Below are positions 1 to 14,429 of a DNA stretch of 64,000 bases, piece by piece (the stretch's first letter is position 1; every line of letters begins with the position of its first letter). Made by a program: the position numbers and the translations under genes. The notes below the pieces were generated by a model. That model saw only the letters and a list, made by a program, of their open reading frames with translations. It did not search any database and was not told where the DNA came from. The stretch comes from Calliopum simillimum (Eukaryota; Arthropoda; Insecta; Diptera; Lauxaniidae), in assembly GCA_951812925.1 (NCBI GenBank), contig OX638372.1, positions 50,867,722 to 50,931,721 on the forward strand. The letters run 5' to 3'.

Positions 1-169
1 AAAGGTCTTTTTTATGGAGAACTACATGGTCTATAAATGATTTTCATGATATGTTAAAGAAAATAACACAATTGTATATACTCTTCAAAAGAAACACGGC
101 TATTGTATATGATTCTCAACAGATTTAAGTAAAGCAATACTAACATAGTTGTAAAGAGTACCAGCAGGG

Positions 170-1126
170 CACACTGCTCCTGAACAACCGATAGGTTGCA
201 TGAAAATGACACCAAAAACGAACAATGCCCCTTTATTCGTAATCATTCACTGAGTAAAAATCAACTTTATTTGAAATCTTAGCTGCTCCTTTTTTGAAAA
301 TATCTCGATTTTTCCAATAGGGGCATTTTCCCATACAAAAAGAAAAAAAAAATTTTTTTAACTACATTAAACTAAAATTAAAATAATCACAATCGATGTG
401 TTTTGCAATGCTAAACGCGAATCCAATCTCAGAATTGCTCTATCGTGTATAGTTTATGAGATATTGTAACCTAAAGACCAAAAAAAGTCGTTTTTTTGCC
501 ATTTTTTGGAGCTATATAACTATGTTACATATCATTTATTCGTCAAATGTGGCTTAAATACTGAAAAGCCCCAATTTTTTCCTTTAAAACCTAATTTAAA
601 TTATATTTATATCTTCATGCTTCTAAGAGATGTCGTAGACCGAAATATTGTCAAAACGGGTTTTTTGCACTTTTGTGTCTTTTTAGGTTAGGATATCTTT
701 GAGGAAAAAAAAGATATCAACATAATTTAAATTATGTTTTAAAGGAGAATATTGGGCTTTTCAGTATTTAACATAGTTATATAGCTTCAAAAAATGGCAA
801 AAAACGACTTTTTTTGGTCTTTAGGTTACAATATCTCATAAACTATACACGATAGAGCAATTTTGAGGTTGGATTCGCGTTTAGCATCGCAAAACACATC
901 GATTGTGATTATTTTAATTTTAGTTTAATGTAGTTAAAAAAATTTTTTTTTTCTTTTTGTATGGGAAAATGCCCCTATTGGAAAAATCGAGATATTTTCA
1001 AAAAAGGAGCAGCTAAGATTTCAAATAAAGTTGATTTTTACTCAGTGAATGATTACGAATAAAGGGGCATTGTTCGTTTTTGGTGTCATTTTCATGCAAC
1101 CTATCGTTTGTTCAGGAGCAGTGTGA
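170..1126. repeat. foldback element, about 410-440 bp arms
   Basis: CACACTGCTCCTGAACA at about 170 is repeated in reverse complement at about 1110-1126. The arms stay similar inward to about 613 and 714, including GGGGCATTTTCCCATAC and its partner near 957-975. The unpaired centre is about 100 bp. There is no transposase; it resembles a non-autonomous foldback/MITE-type element. Short ORFs inside are artefacts of AT-rich sequence. Confidence 0.8.
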
Positions 1127-1636
1127 GGGTGTGAAAATAAGTCATTTTCGTTTGAAGGTGGTGGCTACATACGATACTCCACATAGACCACGAAGCCTTA
1201 TGATTATAAATTAATATCACTGTAAGCATAATAATGATATAAGTATTATAAAACGATGATGGTGTCAGTGGTAAAAACTTGCCCACGTATAAATTTGTTT
1301 TCAGTGTGGTATTGGCAGTAAGCGAAAGCCACTGTCAGAGATAGTAGAACATGAAAAAAGTTATTGTAGTTGAATTCATTTCTTACTAAAGCATGTAATG
1401 TAGTTAATATTTTTACTTTTTTTATGCATATAATTTTTAAAGTTTTAATGATCGTAGCAAAACTGCTATAAAATTAGATTTTTTTCAAAATAAACACTTA
1501 GTATTTACTTAAATTGCATATTGCACTATGAGACTACTAGAGTCTACTTTAGAGTGCATAAAATTTTAAAATCAATAAATTTATTGAAATCTTGTTCAGA
1601 ATCTTAATTTAATCAAATTTTATACTTTTCTAACAG
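1127..1636. other. intergenic or intronic, no feature seen
   Basis: AT-rich unique-looking sequence between the foldback element and the splice acceptor at 1636. It is probably part of the intron preceding the terminal exon. No exon, RNA gene or repeat is recognised. Confidence 0.4.
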
Positions 1637-1780
1637 CGTCCCGATGGCACAACTATACCCTTCTATCGCCCACTGCCCTCACCGCAACATTATCGCCCTT
1701 CGTCCACATATGCAGATACTGGAATACTCTCATCGATCAGTAATGGCCTCAACAATTTATATTCCAACCTATTTGGCTGA
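1637..1780 (+). CDS. 3'-terminal coding exon of an unidentified gene
   Basis: A splice acceptor (pyrimidine-rich tract then TAACAG, ending at 1636) is followed by 47 codons and a TGA at 1778-1780. The peptide starts RPDGTTIPFYRPLPSP and ends NGLNNLYSNLFG. Its GC content and codon use stand out sharply from the AT-rich surroundings, which is why I read it as coding although it has no start codon. It is rich in Pro, Ser, Tyr and Asn, with no domain or membrane segment that I recognise. Phase 0 at the acceptor is assumed, because it is the frame that stays open. I see no convincing upstream exon between 1127 and 1636, so the rest of the gene should lie left of the window. Product unknown. Confidence 0.6.
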   Translation, partial: RPDGTTIPFYRPLPSPQHYRPSSTYADTGILSSISNGLNNLYSNLFG

Positions 1781-3745
1781 TCTTTAATTTATTGACTCTC
1801 GTGGCTTGTCGATGTAAAACTCCCAATTTTATTTATAACTTTTTTCATTATCCTTATGATTGTTCATCTGACAAGTCACGGTGATATTTAGTTTAAGTTA
1901 ATCAGAATGTTTTCAATTACATTTACAAGTTTTGAAATTTATGAACAAATGTATTTCGTTCTATTAAGTTAATTTTAAGCAAAATCATTCTTAAATACGG
2001 AATGCTCATTTTCGATTATAGGTATTCAATTTGATTTCACAAAAAATAATCTATTTTATGTTCTATGATTTAGAAATTTTACTTTAATGCATAACTTATA
2101 AGTTAACGATCTTTGTTTAGAGTTATTTTGAAAGGTTTTTTTTTAAATTTCCACATTCATCACTATTAAATTTTTATTTATTTCATGTTACTTTTAATTC
2201 AAATATTTTAGTTTATTTACCATAACTTTTTCATAATAAAACTTTGTGTTTTTATTCCATTTGAAAAATTAACTTATTTTATTGTTTTACTCAATGACGA
2301 TACCATAAAAGATAAAACAAATTCAGATGTTAAAATTGAGTTATTGTTATTTTGACTCTCTCCCTCTCTCCGTTTAACCCCTTTTAGCCTTATATTATTA
2401 GAACGCTTTCTTAAAAATAAAAAAAATGTTGAAACCACTTAGAAACATCGCTTGCTTGTTTGAATTTGTATGCGAACATTAGGTTAGGTAAGACGGGCTG
2501 TCCAATAAAGAATGGTTTTCGGGCAGACTTTGACCAATGGTTTTTTCATTGCGCTTCCTATATTGTCTAAAAAGAGACTCTCTAAACTTATAAAATTGCC
2601 ACTACTGGAAACATAGTAAGTAATAGAGGCGTTGCGTGCAAAAGCGCTCTTTTTCGGCATTTCTAGATAAATCAGTTTTAAGTTTCTAAATTGTGTTCAA
2701 AAACAATCACTTAAGCCGTGATAAATAAACAAAATGAGTACCAATCGATAGGGTAAGTGTAAAAAAAATAAAAAAAAATTATTTAGCTCCAATCGTTAGG
2801 TACAGGCCGAAGAAAAATGTTGGAAGCTGTCAGAAGTGTCCCCGACCCCAATTTTTTTTTTTTTTAATATGAGACCAAGGCTCTTAAGAGGGGTCGAGAA
2901 CAACCCTGACAATTTCCATTTAGTCCTGGGAAGATAAAAACAGAAATCAAAATTTTAAAATTTTAAATAACCGTAAAAGATATTATAATGAAATTTTCAC
3001 ACAATATGAAGCATGATATAACGAATAATTCTGCATCATTAATTCAAAATTCGAGTTTTTTGAGTTGTGCCGTTCTTGCAGTAAATGAGCGATATGTAAA
3101 TTTACTAAAAAATTGGAATAAGAAACATTACATTTCTTGTGTCTTTTAAAACGAAAGTCTGTCAAAAGTAAACAAAAGTGTTGCCAACATCTCATCATTG
3201 AGAAAAATTCTGCATTTTTTCTGATCTATTGTAAACTAGAACAGGTCAACATTTTTTGAAATCAGGTCAAAATTTTAAAAACTTCTGCATCTTGAAAAGG
3301 CAGAATTTTTAGTCGAGAAACGAAAACGCTATAAGTATTGTTTTTATATTTCACGGCTCCGTTGATTGTTGTCAGAAATTCCAGATTGAAATGTGTGTAT
3401 TAAGGGTTAATTGTTAGAACAATAAAAAAGCTGAAGAATAGATGGGGCATTATGTATGTGTAGCAATATATAATTAGGGTATTAATTTATTTACAGTGTA
3501 TTTAACTTTGTATATTACTTCTCTTAGTGTAATTTCAATCATGACTCTATTACGTTTTTATACATTTTCTAGATTATTCTTTATACCTATATTTGTCTCT
3601 TTCTGACATATGCTTTTGTAATTAAAAACTATCCGTTGCAAATGTTTGTATATACTTTGCTATTGTATGTGTATAACGCAAGAACACAAGAATGTCGAAA
3701 GAAAACGACAGAATAAAAGTAACCGTCGAGCTGAATGGTGTGTTT
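1781..3745 (+). other. probable 3' UTR and downstream AT-rich sequence
   Basis: AT-rich non-coding DNA downstream of the terminal exon. AATAAA occurs in several places. The best-looking polyadenylation context is near 3711-3717, where AATAAA is followed within about 25 bases by a GT-rich stretch. The true transcript end cannot be fixed from sequence. No credible ORF is present. Confidence 0.35.
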
Positions 3746-3860
3746 TATTTTAACTTTCCTTAGTGCCTACATATGGAACCGGATACAATGTTGCTTTGAA
3801 ACTTTTTTGCCTTATAGTACTAGTTAAAATTAGCATCTGTGATTTTTAAAATTTTTTAAA

Positions 3861-5035
3861 TAACAAAAAAGTGAGTGAACGAGCACTAAAATTTTCTTCG
3901 TTGCCGGAAGAGGGTAAAAATTTTCACCGGCCCCCATAAATTTTTCCTCTCAAACATTTCTCTTTAGCATGCTACCCCATTTTTTCCACCCCTTAATGGG
4001 TCCCCCTACAAAAATTTTGTAGAAAAATTAAAAAAATTCCTCGTTGCCGGGAGAGGAAACAAATATTCCCAGACCCCCATTAATTTTTTTCTCCAACATT
4101 TTTTTTGAACATACTAGCCACTTTTATCCACACCTTAATGGGTCTTCCACACAAAGGTGACTATTTCTATCTGAATTTTGTATGGGAGGACCCTCAACGG
4201 GTGAAAAAACAGAATAGTATGTTCAAGAAAAATGTTGTGGAAAAAAAATTAATGGGGGTTGGTGAACATTTTTTTCGCCTCCCCGCCATAAGGAATTTTT
4301 TTATGTTTTTATCAAAATTTTGTATGGGAGCCCCCTCAAGGAGTGGAAAAAAATGGGGAGTATGTTTGAAAAAAAAAATGTTGGAGAGGAAAAATTGATG
4401 GGGGTTGGTGAACATTTGCTTACTCTCCCGGAAATGAGGAATTTTTTTAATTTTTTTTCTAAATTTTGTATGGGAACCCCTTAATTAGTGAAAAAAAAAA
4501 GGAAAAATATGTTTGTTGGAGAGGAAAAATTAATGGGCGTTGGTGAACATTTGCTTCCTCTCCCGGAAATGAGGAATTATTTAAGTTTTTCAAAATTTTG
4601 TATGGGAACCCCTTAATTAGGAAAAATATGTTTGTTCCAATTATTGGAGATTAAAAGTTAATGAGGGTCAGTGAAAATTTTTTCTCTCTGCCGGCAATGA
4701 GGAATTTTTTTTTATACATGTACATTTTTATCAAAATTTTGTATGGGAGCCCCCTTAGGAGGTAGATTTAAGGGGTTAGTATGTTCGAAAAAAATGTTGG
4801 ACAAAAAAAATGAATGGGGGTCTGTGAACATTTTTTTGGCCTCCCCACCATGAGGAATTTTTGTCGATGTTTTTATCAAAATTTTGTATGGGAGCCTCCT
4901 AAAGGGGAAGAAAAAAGAGGGTAGTACATTTAAGAGAAATGTTGGAGAGGAAAAATTTATGGGGGCCGATGAACATTTTTACCCTCTTCCGGCAACGAAG
5001 AATATTTTAGTGCTCGTTCACTCACTTTTTTGTTA
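3861..5035. repeat. foldback element with internal tandem repeats
   Basis: TAACAAAAAAGTGAGTGAAC at 3861 is mirrored at 5016-5035, and the following GAGCACTAAAAT and TTCGTTGCCGG blocks are mirrored as well. Inside the right part, a unit of about 130-150 bp containing TTTTGTATGGGAG recurs near 4186, 4316, 4467, 4598, 4737 and 4880. Each unit also carries a GGTGAACATTT-like block. The left part holds inverted versions (for example near 4004). This is the usual build of foldback elements: inverted arms made of tandem subunits. No coding capacity. Confidence 0.8.
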
Positions 5036-5610
5036 ATTAAAAAATTTCTAATAATAGTCTTAAACTTTGTCAAATTTATATAATTTTTTTAGATATTTTT
5101 TTAAAAAAATCGAAAAGTATAATCATTGATACAAATAGCAATTTAGTTTTAAAAGTTGAAAATTTAATAAAAAAAATTATTTAAAAAAAGTTTTTGTTTC
5201 GAACTTATTTCTCAAATGGTTGAGGTCCGATGGAAGATTTGTTTAAAAAAACTTAAAGATGCTCCGAATTTCGGTTACCAGACCAAAAAAAGTTTATTTA
5301 AGTGTAAATGTGGACCATATTATTACATATTTAAGGAGTTTGAAAACGTTTTCGAGTCCAAACGTTCGAACCAAATTTTAAATTGTTAAGAAAATTTTAC
5401 AATTTTTTCACAGACACGACGTCGCGATATACCGAGAGGTCATAGGATACAAAAGGTGAAAGAAAGTTTTGTACAAAAACATTATCATTTACATATCTCA
5501 TTCAAATTGAAAACAAGAAATTTATTATATTTTCTTTAACTATCTATGGTACAATGTAAGTGTGATTTGTTTATATTATCAACAATATGGGAAATACAGA
5601 AGAAGTCAAA
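5036..5610. other. AT-rich spacer upstream of the dead protease
   Basis: No gene. Its last part (from about 5560) already matches the upstream flanks of the two intact protease genes, so it belongs to the duplicated promoter block. Confidence 0.4.
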
Positions 5611-5617
5611 TATTAAT

Positions 5618-6437
<820 letters not shown>

Positions 6438-8555
6438 CAAATGTTTAGCAATAATTATATCAACAACCAAATCTTACCAGAGATACATGACAACGAATAG
6501 ACAAGAACATCTACATACATATGGGCGATTATTCAAAAAAGCCCAATTTTAGCGTCCCACTAATTTTGAATGTAAAAAATTTCAAATTTGACTTTTAAAT
6601 GGAATAGTTTATTACTGTCTGACGTTTATTAAATGTTCCTGGTCCTGGAATTGCTTTATCTCATATAAGATATCCTAACCTAATAAAGCAAAAAAGACCG
6701 AGGACAGTGACGGTAGAGCAATTTTGACCAATTTAGGGCTGCTGTGTCTTTGGCCAATGCTTCAATAACGACAGCTACCTAATACAGAAACATGAAGAAA
6801 AAATGTCTCTACGCTTCAGGCTAGTCGGTTTTTTGATAAGTAGTCCCCATCCAATTTTATATAAGAAATAAAAAAACTAGTACAGTAAAAATGTACAATG
6901 AACTTGAAGAAAATCGGCTAAAAATGGGAAAATATGAAATTAAAAGCAATCAAATGGAGAAGAAAGCAAAATTAACTTATTTCGGAGACATTGACTCACA
7001 AAAATTTAACAAATTCTGTTCAACGGCTTTAACAAAATCAGCGTCACTGAAAACGTAAGGATCGAATGGCATCATACCTGTTGCCCCGAAACCAGACTTG
7101 ATTATCTTCGGTTAATGACAGATACATTTTTTTGTAAATTAATCTAGCTAGGTGACGTAATATCTAGCCCTTATTGACATTGCACTTTTGCCAAGCATGA
7201 TTTTTTTGTACAAATCTATGCCCGCCATCTGCTCCTCGGTTTACTTGGCTGGAAACTCAATTTTTTGCAAAGTGTTATGCCACCTCAATACCCAAACTTA
7301 ATTAAAATAAATTTTTTTCTACGATATCTTTAAAGAGCCTATTGGTTCTTTCCTTTCCACTAAAAAAGCGTAAAATGGCATAAGAATACCATTAAGATTA
7401 GTAACGTTGGCATCCACGATGATATTTCAGTAAAACACACGCTTTAAATTAAAAAGGGTGCCCACACCCGGACCACTTCGGGGCCCATACTCGACTTTGA
7501 TATCCACTTTGAAAAGCAATGAGCAAATTGCGTTGTGTGAATGTTTTGGTTGCATTCGGTTCTGAATCACAAAATATAAAAAATTTACTGCATAAAAATA
7601 GATTGCATTCAGCTTTTCGATTGATTCACTTCGATTTATCGCACTTGGAAAATGACTGAAATAAATTTTTGTGTTGACTTTCACTCATTCAAAAATTATT
7701 TTCTTCTCAGCATCAAACAAATGCGTCTGTTTGCTCCGGTATATGCACAAAAACTTCGTGCTGTCATAACACGCGCTTATTATTTGTCTTCCCCTACTTA
7801 ATTTTAAAGGAACTTATTTTTCATTGTACACTGTACCTATGGAAATTTATATGTAATTTTACATATATGTACAAATATTTAAAGTTTTTTTTTTGTTAAT
7901 TAAATCCTAAATTCAATATTAGTTTTTTTAGGGATTTTTTTTATATCTTTAATAAACCGAATAATTAAATTTAATCAAATTGCGTAAGACATTCCGAATC
8001 AAATTTCTCCCTACAGCAATCAGGTCTTTAATTGGCTGGTACAAAAAGGTCACAATTCGGACGAACATATTCTAATTTTTAAACTTGTCCCTCTTCGATT
8101 AAATCTTTGGACTCAATTCGATGCCGATTTCCTCGAGTTTGATTAATTTTTAGCAATTGAAAAAAATATATATGACTTAATATGCTCGATATGCCCGTGT
8201 ATTAGCGCGATTTTTGAGTACAACCGTTTTCTATTATATGCTTTGTGCAATTCCTCCAGCATAGCAAAACATTTTACATAAAAGGTACAGAAATGTGATT
8301 TCTCACCATCTGGCATATGAATAAAATCGAATGATTTTACGGGACTTGCATTGCCATCAAAAACTATTTATAAAAAAATTTACCGAAATTTATTTGTTAT
8401 TTATTTATTAAAAAGTACTCATACAATACATTTATCGGTAATTTCGCAAAGAGAATTTGCAAAAAAAAAGGTTCGCCTATGCATATGCAATGATTCTATA
8501 TTATTTTGCTAAGTACAGTAAGGAGAAAAGAGACATTCATATATTCAACTATTAC
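6438..8555. other. intergenic, no gene recognised
   Basis: AT-rich DNA with no ORF that looks coding on either strand. The 85-codon minus-strand ORF near 7427-7684 has no recognisable features. Around 7040-7250 the GC content is a little higher, which could be an old element relic, but nothing can be identified. Confidence 0.4.
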
Positions 8556-9690
8556 AGTGGTTATTTTAACCACGTGTCGACCCATATTTTGAACATGACT
8601 CGTTTGTGGCAGTTTTAACAACGTGCGTTGCTAAATGGGTTGCAACTACGTTTGTGAGTGATTTAACAATGCGCGTGCTAAATAAAATACAAAAGAAAAA
8701 TAAATGTTTTTGAATTAATTTTAAATTTTAATTTTTTCCTGACAATGAACTGACAATACGTCCGTTCGTTCAAAAATAAATAAATATTTATAAAGTTTTA
8801 CCACAAAAAGCGTTCGTTGAAACAAAAATTTGATATTTACGTCACAAAAAATGAGAGTAAAAAACAGCTGATCATTTCCCCTCCAAATAAAAATTAAAAT
8901 TTTTACCCAGAAAAATTTTTTCTGGGCAAAACTTGAAGACTGTCAAATAAAAAGTAAATTAAAAGAAAAACGTACTTCTGTGCTTTGTGTTAACAAAAAA
9001 AAAGTTTCATGAAGTTAAGAAAGGATGTTGGTGATTTTTTCAGCACGTTTTAATACACCAAAATAGGTAATTAAATGTGCACTAACAGGTGTTCTGACTT
9101 TTTTATTTATTTTCTTGGCAGTCTTCAATTTTTTCCCATTTTTGCGTTCGTTGATTTTTTGTGGTGTTTTCAGCTACTCAGAGATATTTCTGTTCTTAGT
9201 CTCAAAAAATTTGTAATATGACAGTCTTCAAGTTTTACCACAAATTTTCAACGAACGGACCTATTATATTTATTTCCTTTTTCTATTTTCAATTTTATGC
9301 TTTAAATAAAATTTTTTCTGTTTGATATTGGGGAGATTTAAACCTGAAGCCTGTCGTGTGAGAGATGCGGACGTTAGCAGCTCAGCCACGGCAATCATTA
9401 TTGTGAAGTTGACTGAAAGTCTATTTGTTTGGATATAACTACGTTTCGTGAGTGTTTTAACTAAGTTCGATTGCTGATTTGAATTTAACAACGCTTTGTG
9501 AGTGTTTTGACTACGTTTCGTTGCTGATTTGGATTTAACAACGATTGGCAACCAATGTTGTTGAATAAGTCTAACCACGCTCGTGATTGATTTAGCAATG
9601 CACCATACAAATATGAGCTTGGAGCGCTGTTGAAACCAAATCAGCAATGAAACATAGCTTAAACACTCACGAACATGGTTGTTTCTTTGC
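8556..9690. repeat. foldback-type repeat with CACGAACGTGG / TTTAACAACG modules
   Basis: It starts near GTGGTTATTTTAACCACG and contains many short blocks like ACTACGTTTCGTTGCTG and GTGAGTGTTTTAAC in both orientations (dense at 9430-9680). The same blocks plus the same tRNA-like insert occur in opposite orientation at 23232-23875, so this is a family. It has no transposase. A 125-codon minus-strand ORF (9270-9647) is only a by-product of the repeat. Confidence 0.7.
9322..9396 (-). other. tRNA-like module (degenerate) in foldback repeat
   Basis: Read on the minus strand: TGGCTGAGCTGCTAACG (box A-like), then about 30 bases, then GGTTTAAATCTCC (box B-like, one base off GGTTCAAATC). The copy at 23505-23570 is better preserved. 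The spacing fits a tRNA. It probably represents a tRNA-derived internal Pol III promoter, not a working tRNA gene. Confidence 0.55.
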
Positions 9691-9699
9691 TCTGTGCAG

Positions 9700-10300
9700 C
9701 AGTTTAAATTCTCAAATGGTGAAATAAGAGTGATTTATAAAAATTTCCAAGCAAAAGGGCTGATTTCGAAATGTTTCAGAACAAAAGGGCGCATTTCAAA
9801 ATGTTTTTTACTTTTTGCAATTACTGCAAATATGTTAGAATAAAAATGTTAAGGGGATTAGAATTTTTGATCAACTCACTATGTATAACACTGGAGACAT
9901 TAAAAAAAAATAAGTTACTGTATATAGCCCTAAAAGCTTTTTCTCATTACTGAAAATTTGTTCAACATGGAAATACGGCCTTTTGAAAAATACTCCTTAT
10001 ATGTCCTCGAACGAGTACAAAAGTATAAAGTCTGGTTAACGAGCTAGAGGGCTTTTAAAATTTGATTCGAAGTAACGCATACCTGCTGATTATTACAATT
10101 TTTAAAGCCCTCTAGCTCGTTAGCTATACTTTATACTGTAAAAATATTTTATATTTGACGATTTGAGGACATAGAAGTTATGAATTTTTGATCTTTTTAA
10201 AACATGAAATTAACTTAAACTTTTTCACAAAACTCAAAGAATGGTCCATAGCTAGGACATTTCCTAACCGATTTTAATTTTTGGACCTACTTTGGAAAGG
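9700..10300. other. AT-rich spacer with one hairpin
   Basis: No gene. A hairpin is formed by TAACGAGCTAGAGGGCTTT near 10036 and AAAGCCCTCTAGCTCGTTA near 10104. Function unknown. Confidence 0.5.
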
Positions 10301-10302
10301 TA

Positions 10303-10608
10303 ACACAAGCCCACAAAAAAAAGTACCTTGCGCGAAAGATCAGACCACCCGATCTTTATGTTTTCGGGGTCGCTGAATCCGAATATGGTGCCAGAATAGC
10401 GAAGTTGGTTCGCGTTTTTTCAGAAATCAACAATAATGCTGAGAAATTTGAGATTTTTTTGAGCATTATTTCTGATTTGCGAAAAAACTCGAACCAACTC
10501 CGCTATTCTGACACCATATTCGGACTCAGCGACCCCGAAAACATAAAGTTCAGGTGGTCTGATCGTTCGCGCAGGGAATTTTTTTTTTTTTTTTTTTGTA
10601 GTCCTGTG
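10303..10608. repeat. palindromic repeat, first copy
   Basis: The block GAAAGATCAGACCACC..TTTATGTTTTCGGGG near 10335 is mirrored by CCCCGAAAACATAAAG..GGTGGTCTGATC near 10535-10564. The centre includes GTTCGCGTTTTTTCAG and its partner. A second copy lies at 10712-10985. ORFs on both strands here are palindrome artefacts. Confidence 0.8.
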
Positions 10609-10611
10609 CAC

Positions 10612-11070
10612 AGGCGAAAGATCAGACCACCTGAACTTCATATATCAAAAATAGTACTTGTTGCCAGCTAGCAAAAAACGTACTTTGTAGTAACATCTTG
10701 ATTAATTACACAGGCCCACAAAAAAAAAAAGTACCATGTGCGAAAGGTCAGAACACCTGAACTTTATGTTTCCGGGGTCGCTAAGTCCGAATATGGTGCC
10801 AGAATAGCGAAGTTGGTTCGCGTTTTTTCAGAAATCAAGAATAATGCTGAAAATTTGAGATTTTTCCTGGTTTCTGAAAAAACGCGAACCAACTTCGCAT
10901 AATCTGGCACCATATTCGGATTCAGCAACCCCGAAAACATAAAGTTTAGGTGGTCTGATCTTTCGCGCATGGTACTTTTTTTTGTGGGCCTGAGTAATTA
11001 ATCAAGATGTTACTACAAAGTACGTTTTTTGCTAGCTGGCAACAAGTACTATTTTTGATACATTTTTAGT
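10612..11070. repeat. nested palindrome, second copy
   Basis: Outer arms: TTGTTGCCAGCTAGCAAAAA near 10658 is mirrored by TTTTTGCTAGCTGGCAACAA near 11026. Inside sits another copy of the GATCAGACCACC palindrome (10712-10985), flanked by GGCCCAC. One palindrome lies inside another, consistent with nested insertion of a related element. Confidence 0.8.
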
Positions 11071-11975
11071 ACTAATAAAAAATGATCCTCGGCCTACTTT
11101 TTAGATCATCTATGTAAATTCTTTCTGGAAAGAAGACCACAGCCATTTCTCATATGAATCAAATGAAAATATGGTATCTCTACCGGATTTGGAGTTATAG
11201 TTTTTTTAATATCTATAAACCACTTCTAGTTAAAAAAATTATAACTCCTAAGTCACCATATTTCTGTTAGATTCATATGAAATATAGCTTTATCTTCCTT
11301 CCCGAAAAAATTATTTAGAAGATCTAAAAAGTAGGAAGAGAACCGTTTTTGTTAACCTTTGTACTAAAAAATTAGTAAAAAAAAATAGTTTTTTTTTGTT
11401 GATGACAAAAAAACTTCCTTTGTGGTAATAGTCTGAGTCACTACTTCCCCAAAATTGTTCTGAAATTAAAATCGGTTAAGAAGTATTCAAGTTATGATTG
11501 TGAGTAAGTGAGTTTTGTGAGAAAAGTACAAAAATTCATAGCTTGTAAACTTCGAAATATACTATTTTTTCCCCTTTTTCATATGAAAGGTGATTTAGTT
11601 GCTTTCCACAAAAAATATTCTTTGAGGTCAAAAAAGTAGGTAACGTAGAGTTTTTATTCGCTTAGTACGAAAATAGTAGTAAATTTTGTCTTTTTTACCA
11701 AACACAAAAAAAAATTTACCTTAATAGCCTGATTCAATGGCTTTGCAAAATAGTCTGAAGATAAAAATCGAATACTATAAGAAATGTTCAAGTTATTGAC
11801 AATTATGAGTGGAGAGTTTGTCGCAATTCACCAAATTCTTACACTCTTTGCACCCCTCCACAAGCTAGAAAAAAATCGCCAAATTTTATGCCATTTCTAT
11901 CAGATTAGGCATGAAACGAAACCATATACCAGCGACCTTTTCAACGAAATCCAAAGGGGTGTGACAAATCTTGTT
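11071..11975. other. AT-rich spacer, weak short repeats
   Basis: It contains imperfect inverted blocks (for example around 11080-11340, ending in GATCTAAAAAGTAGG-type sequence) and repeats of ATCGGTTAAGAAGTATTCAAG type. No gene. Confidence 0.4.
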
Positions 11976-12033
11976 TGTGTGATCTATTTATATTATTAAC
12001 AATATGGAAAATACAAAAGACGTCAAATATTAA

Positions 12034-12978
<945 letters not shown>

Positions 12979-13029
12979 AGAAAAGGGAAACTTAATAAAA
13001 TGCAATTCAGTTTATAAAATATAAAATTA

Positions 13030-13134
13030 ATTGTTTTATTAAACGTCTAGACTCTAGAGAGAGTAAAATAATGTTTTGCAATAAGCAATATCAGCCAGTC
13101 AGATCTCATCAGAGATACATGACACCGAATTGAA
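13030..13134. other. 3' flank of the protease gene
   Basis: Short AT-rich flank between the polyadenylation signal and the repeat fragment at 13135. No feature. Confidence 0.4.
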
Positions 13135-13325
13135 ATTCTCGTATCAAAATATATGAACACACCAAGTGTACCAAAAACAATTTTTTTATCTCCGATTTCG
13201 CTCAAATTTATAAATATGGTAGATCTGGTGTGCAAAAACAATAATCCGGGAGGATTTGGTCCTAGTACCATTTGTTGTTAAAATACAGGGTGTTGAAGTT
13301 GGCGTTTTTAATCATTTTCATGATA
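13135..13325 (+). repeat. solitary arm of the family-R foldback (TGTACC...CGCTCAAATTT)
   Basis: It contains TCCGATTTCGCTCAAATTT, ATGGTAGATCTGGTGTGCA, GGAGGATTTGGTCCTAGTAC and CAGGGTGTTGAAGTTGGCG in order. The same set is found at 16921-17100 (+), 18665-18830 (-), 21815-21935 (-), 54815-54980 (+) and 55400-55575 (-). Here only one arm is present. Confidence 0.85.
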
Positions 13326-13329
13326 TAGC

Positions 13330-13995
13330 TTCCACCAAAGATTGTAAATTGATATTGCCACTACTCCTTATTTGCGTTACAAGCGGAAGGACAAAATGAA
13401 TATACCAAAGGTGTAGAGTATAATAAGTGGGATGCAAAATTAACGCTTCAAATCAATTTTTATACCCCACACCCAGGGTATATTCACTTTGTTCTTTCGT
13501 TTGTAATGCGAAGAAGGAGACGTGGCAGGCATAGAAAAGTGCATATATTCTTAATCAGCGTCACCTCCTCAGTCTATAAAGCCATGCCCATCTGTATGTG
13601 CGTCTGGCTTGCTGGCTTTCTGTGAAAATCATTTTAATATTTTTTGGAAGCAAGATAATTCGATGAAATTTTTGCGCTCTGCTATCGTAAAAGATAGCTC
13701 GGGAGATTGAAAATGAGTGAAATCGGTCAACGGACACGTCTACCACCCATATCATTTGAAAAGCTATTTTAGAGCATTGTTTGCGGGAATGTATCCAAAA
13801 CACACACTTAAGCCAGAAACAGTAAAATGGAGAGCTCTGAACAAAAACTTGGCAAAATCGGACAGGAGGGCGTAGCACATGCCATACAAGCATATTTTTC
13901 AAAATTTCGTAGCTCAAGTTCTTTGACATAATGCGTCCATATTACGTACAGACACCAGAAATACTCGAAGCAAGCAAGCTCAGAGCTAGATCTAG
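13330..13995. other. unclassified repeat-like DNA of higher GC
   Basis: More GC-rich than the surroundings, with a small inverted pair around 13390-13510 (a TATACCCCACACCCAGGG block and an imperfect partner). It resembles dispersed-element sequence. The ORFs on the minus strand at 13561-14005 show no domain and are not supported. Confidence 0.35.
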
Positions 13996-14003
13996 GTGAA
14001 TTC

Positions 14004-14425
14004 ATGTGTATGAAGTTAGCGAAACAACTTCATCGGATCGGATCGGGAGTAGGCTTGAATTTTGCAGGATTTTTGCAGAGAATTTGTTGTGGAGAGAAAA
14101 ATTTTGTTGCGCTTAAAATTAGGGAGTTATGAAAAATTTTTATTTTTTCAGTGTAAAAATTTAAAAATTTTTAGCTCAGAATTTGCAGAGCCCTCGTTGC
14201 TAATTTGTTGTGAAAGCAATAATTTTGTTGCGATAATTTTCCTATCAAAAACGTGGTGTTTCGTTAAAATTGCTTGCAGCAGATCGTATGAAGTTAGCGA
14301 AACAACTTTATCGGATCGAATCGGGAGTAGGCTTGAATTTTGCAAGATTTTTGCAGAGAATTTGTTGCGGAGAGTAAAATTTTGTTGCGCTAAAAATTAG
14401 GGAGTAATGAAAAATTTTTATTTTT
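14004..14425 (+). repeat. direct repeats with ATGAAGTTAGCGAAACAACT, two units
   Basis: ATGAAGTTAGCGAAACAACT occurs at about 14009 and 14288, 279 bp apart. Each is followed by ATCGGGAGTAGGCTTGAATT and TTTGCAGAGAATTTGTTG. An inverted cluster of the same units lies at 37905-38490. Confidence 0.8.
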
Positions 14426-14429
14426 TTAT

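Noticed and set aside
13085..13125. Second hammerhead (TCTGATGAGA on the minus strand)
   Set aside because: There is a CTGATGA but no GAAA after a stem II helix within reach.
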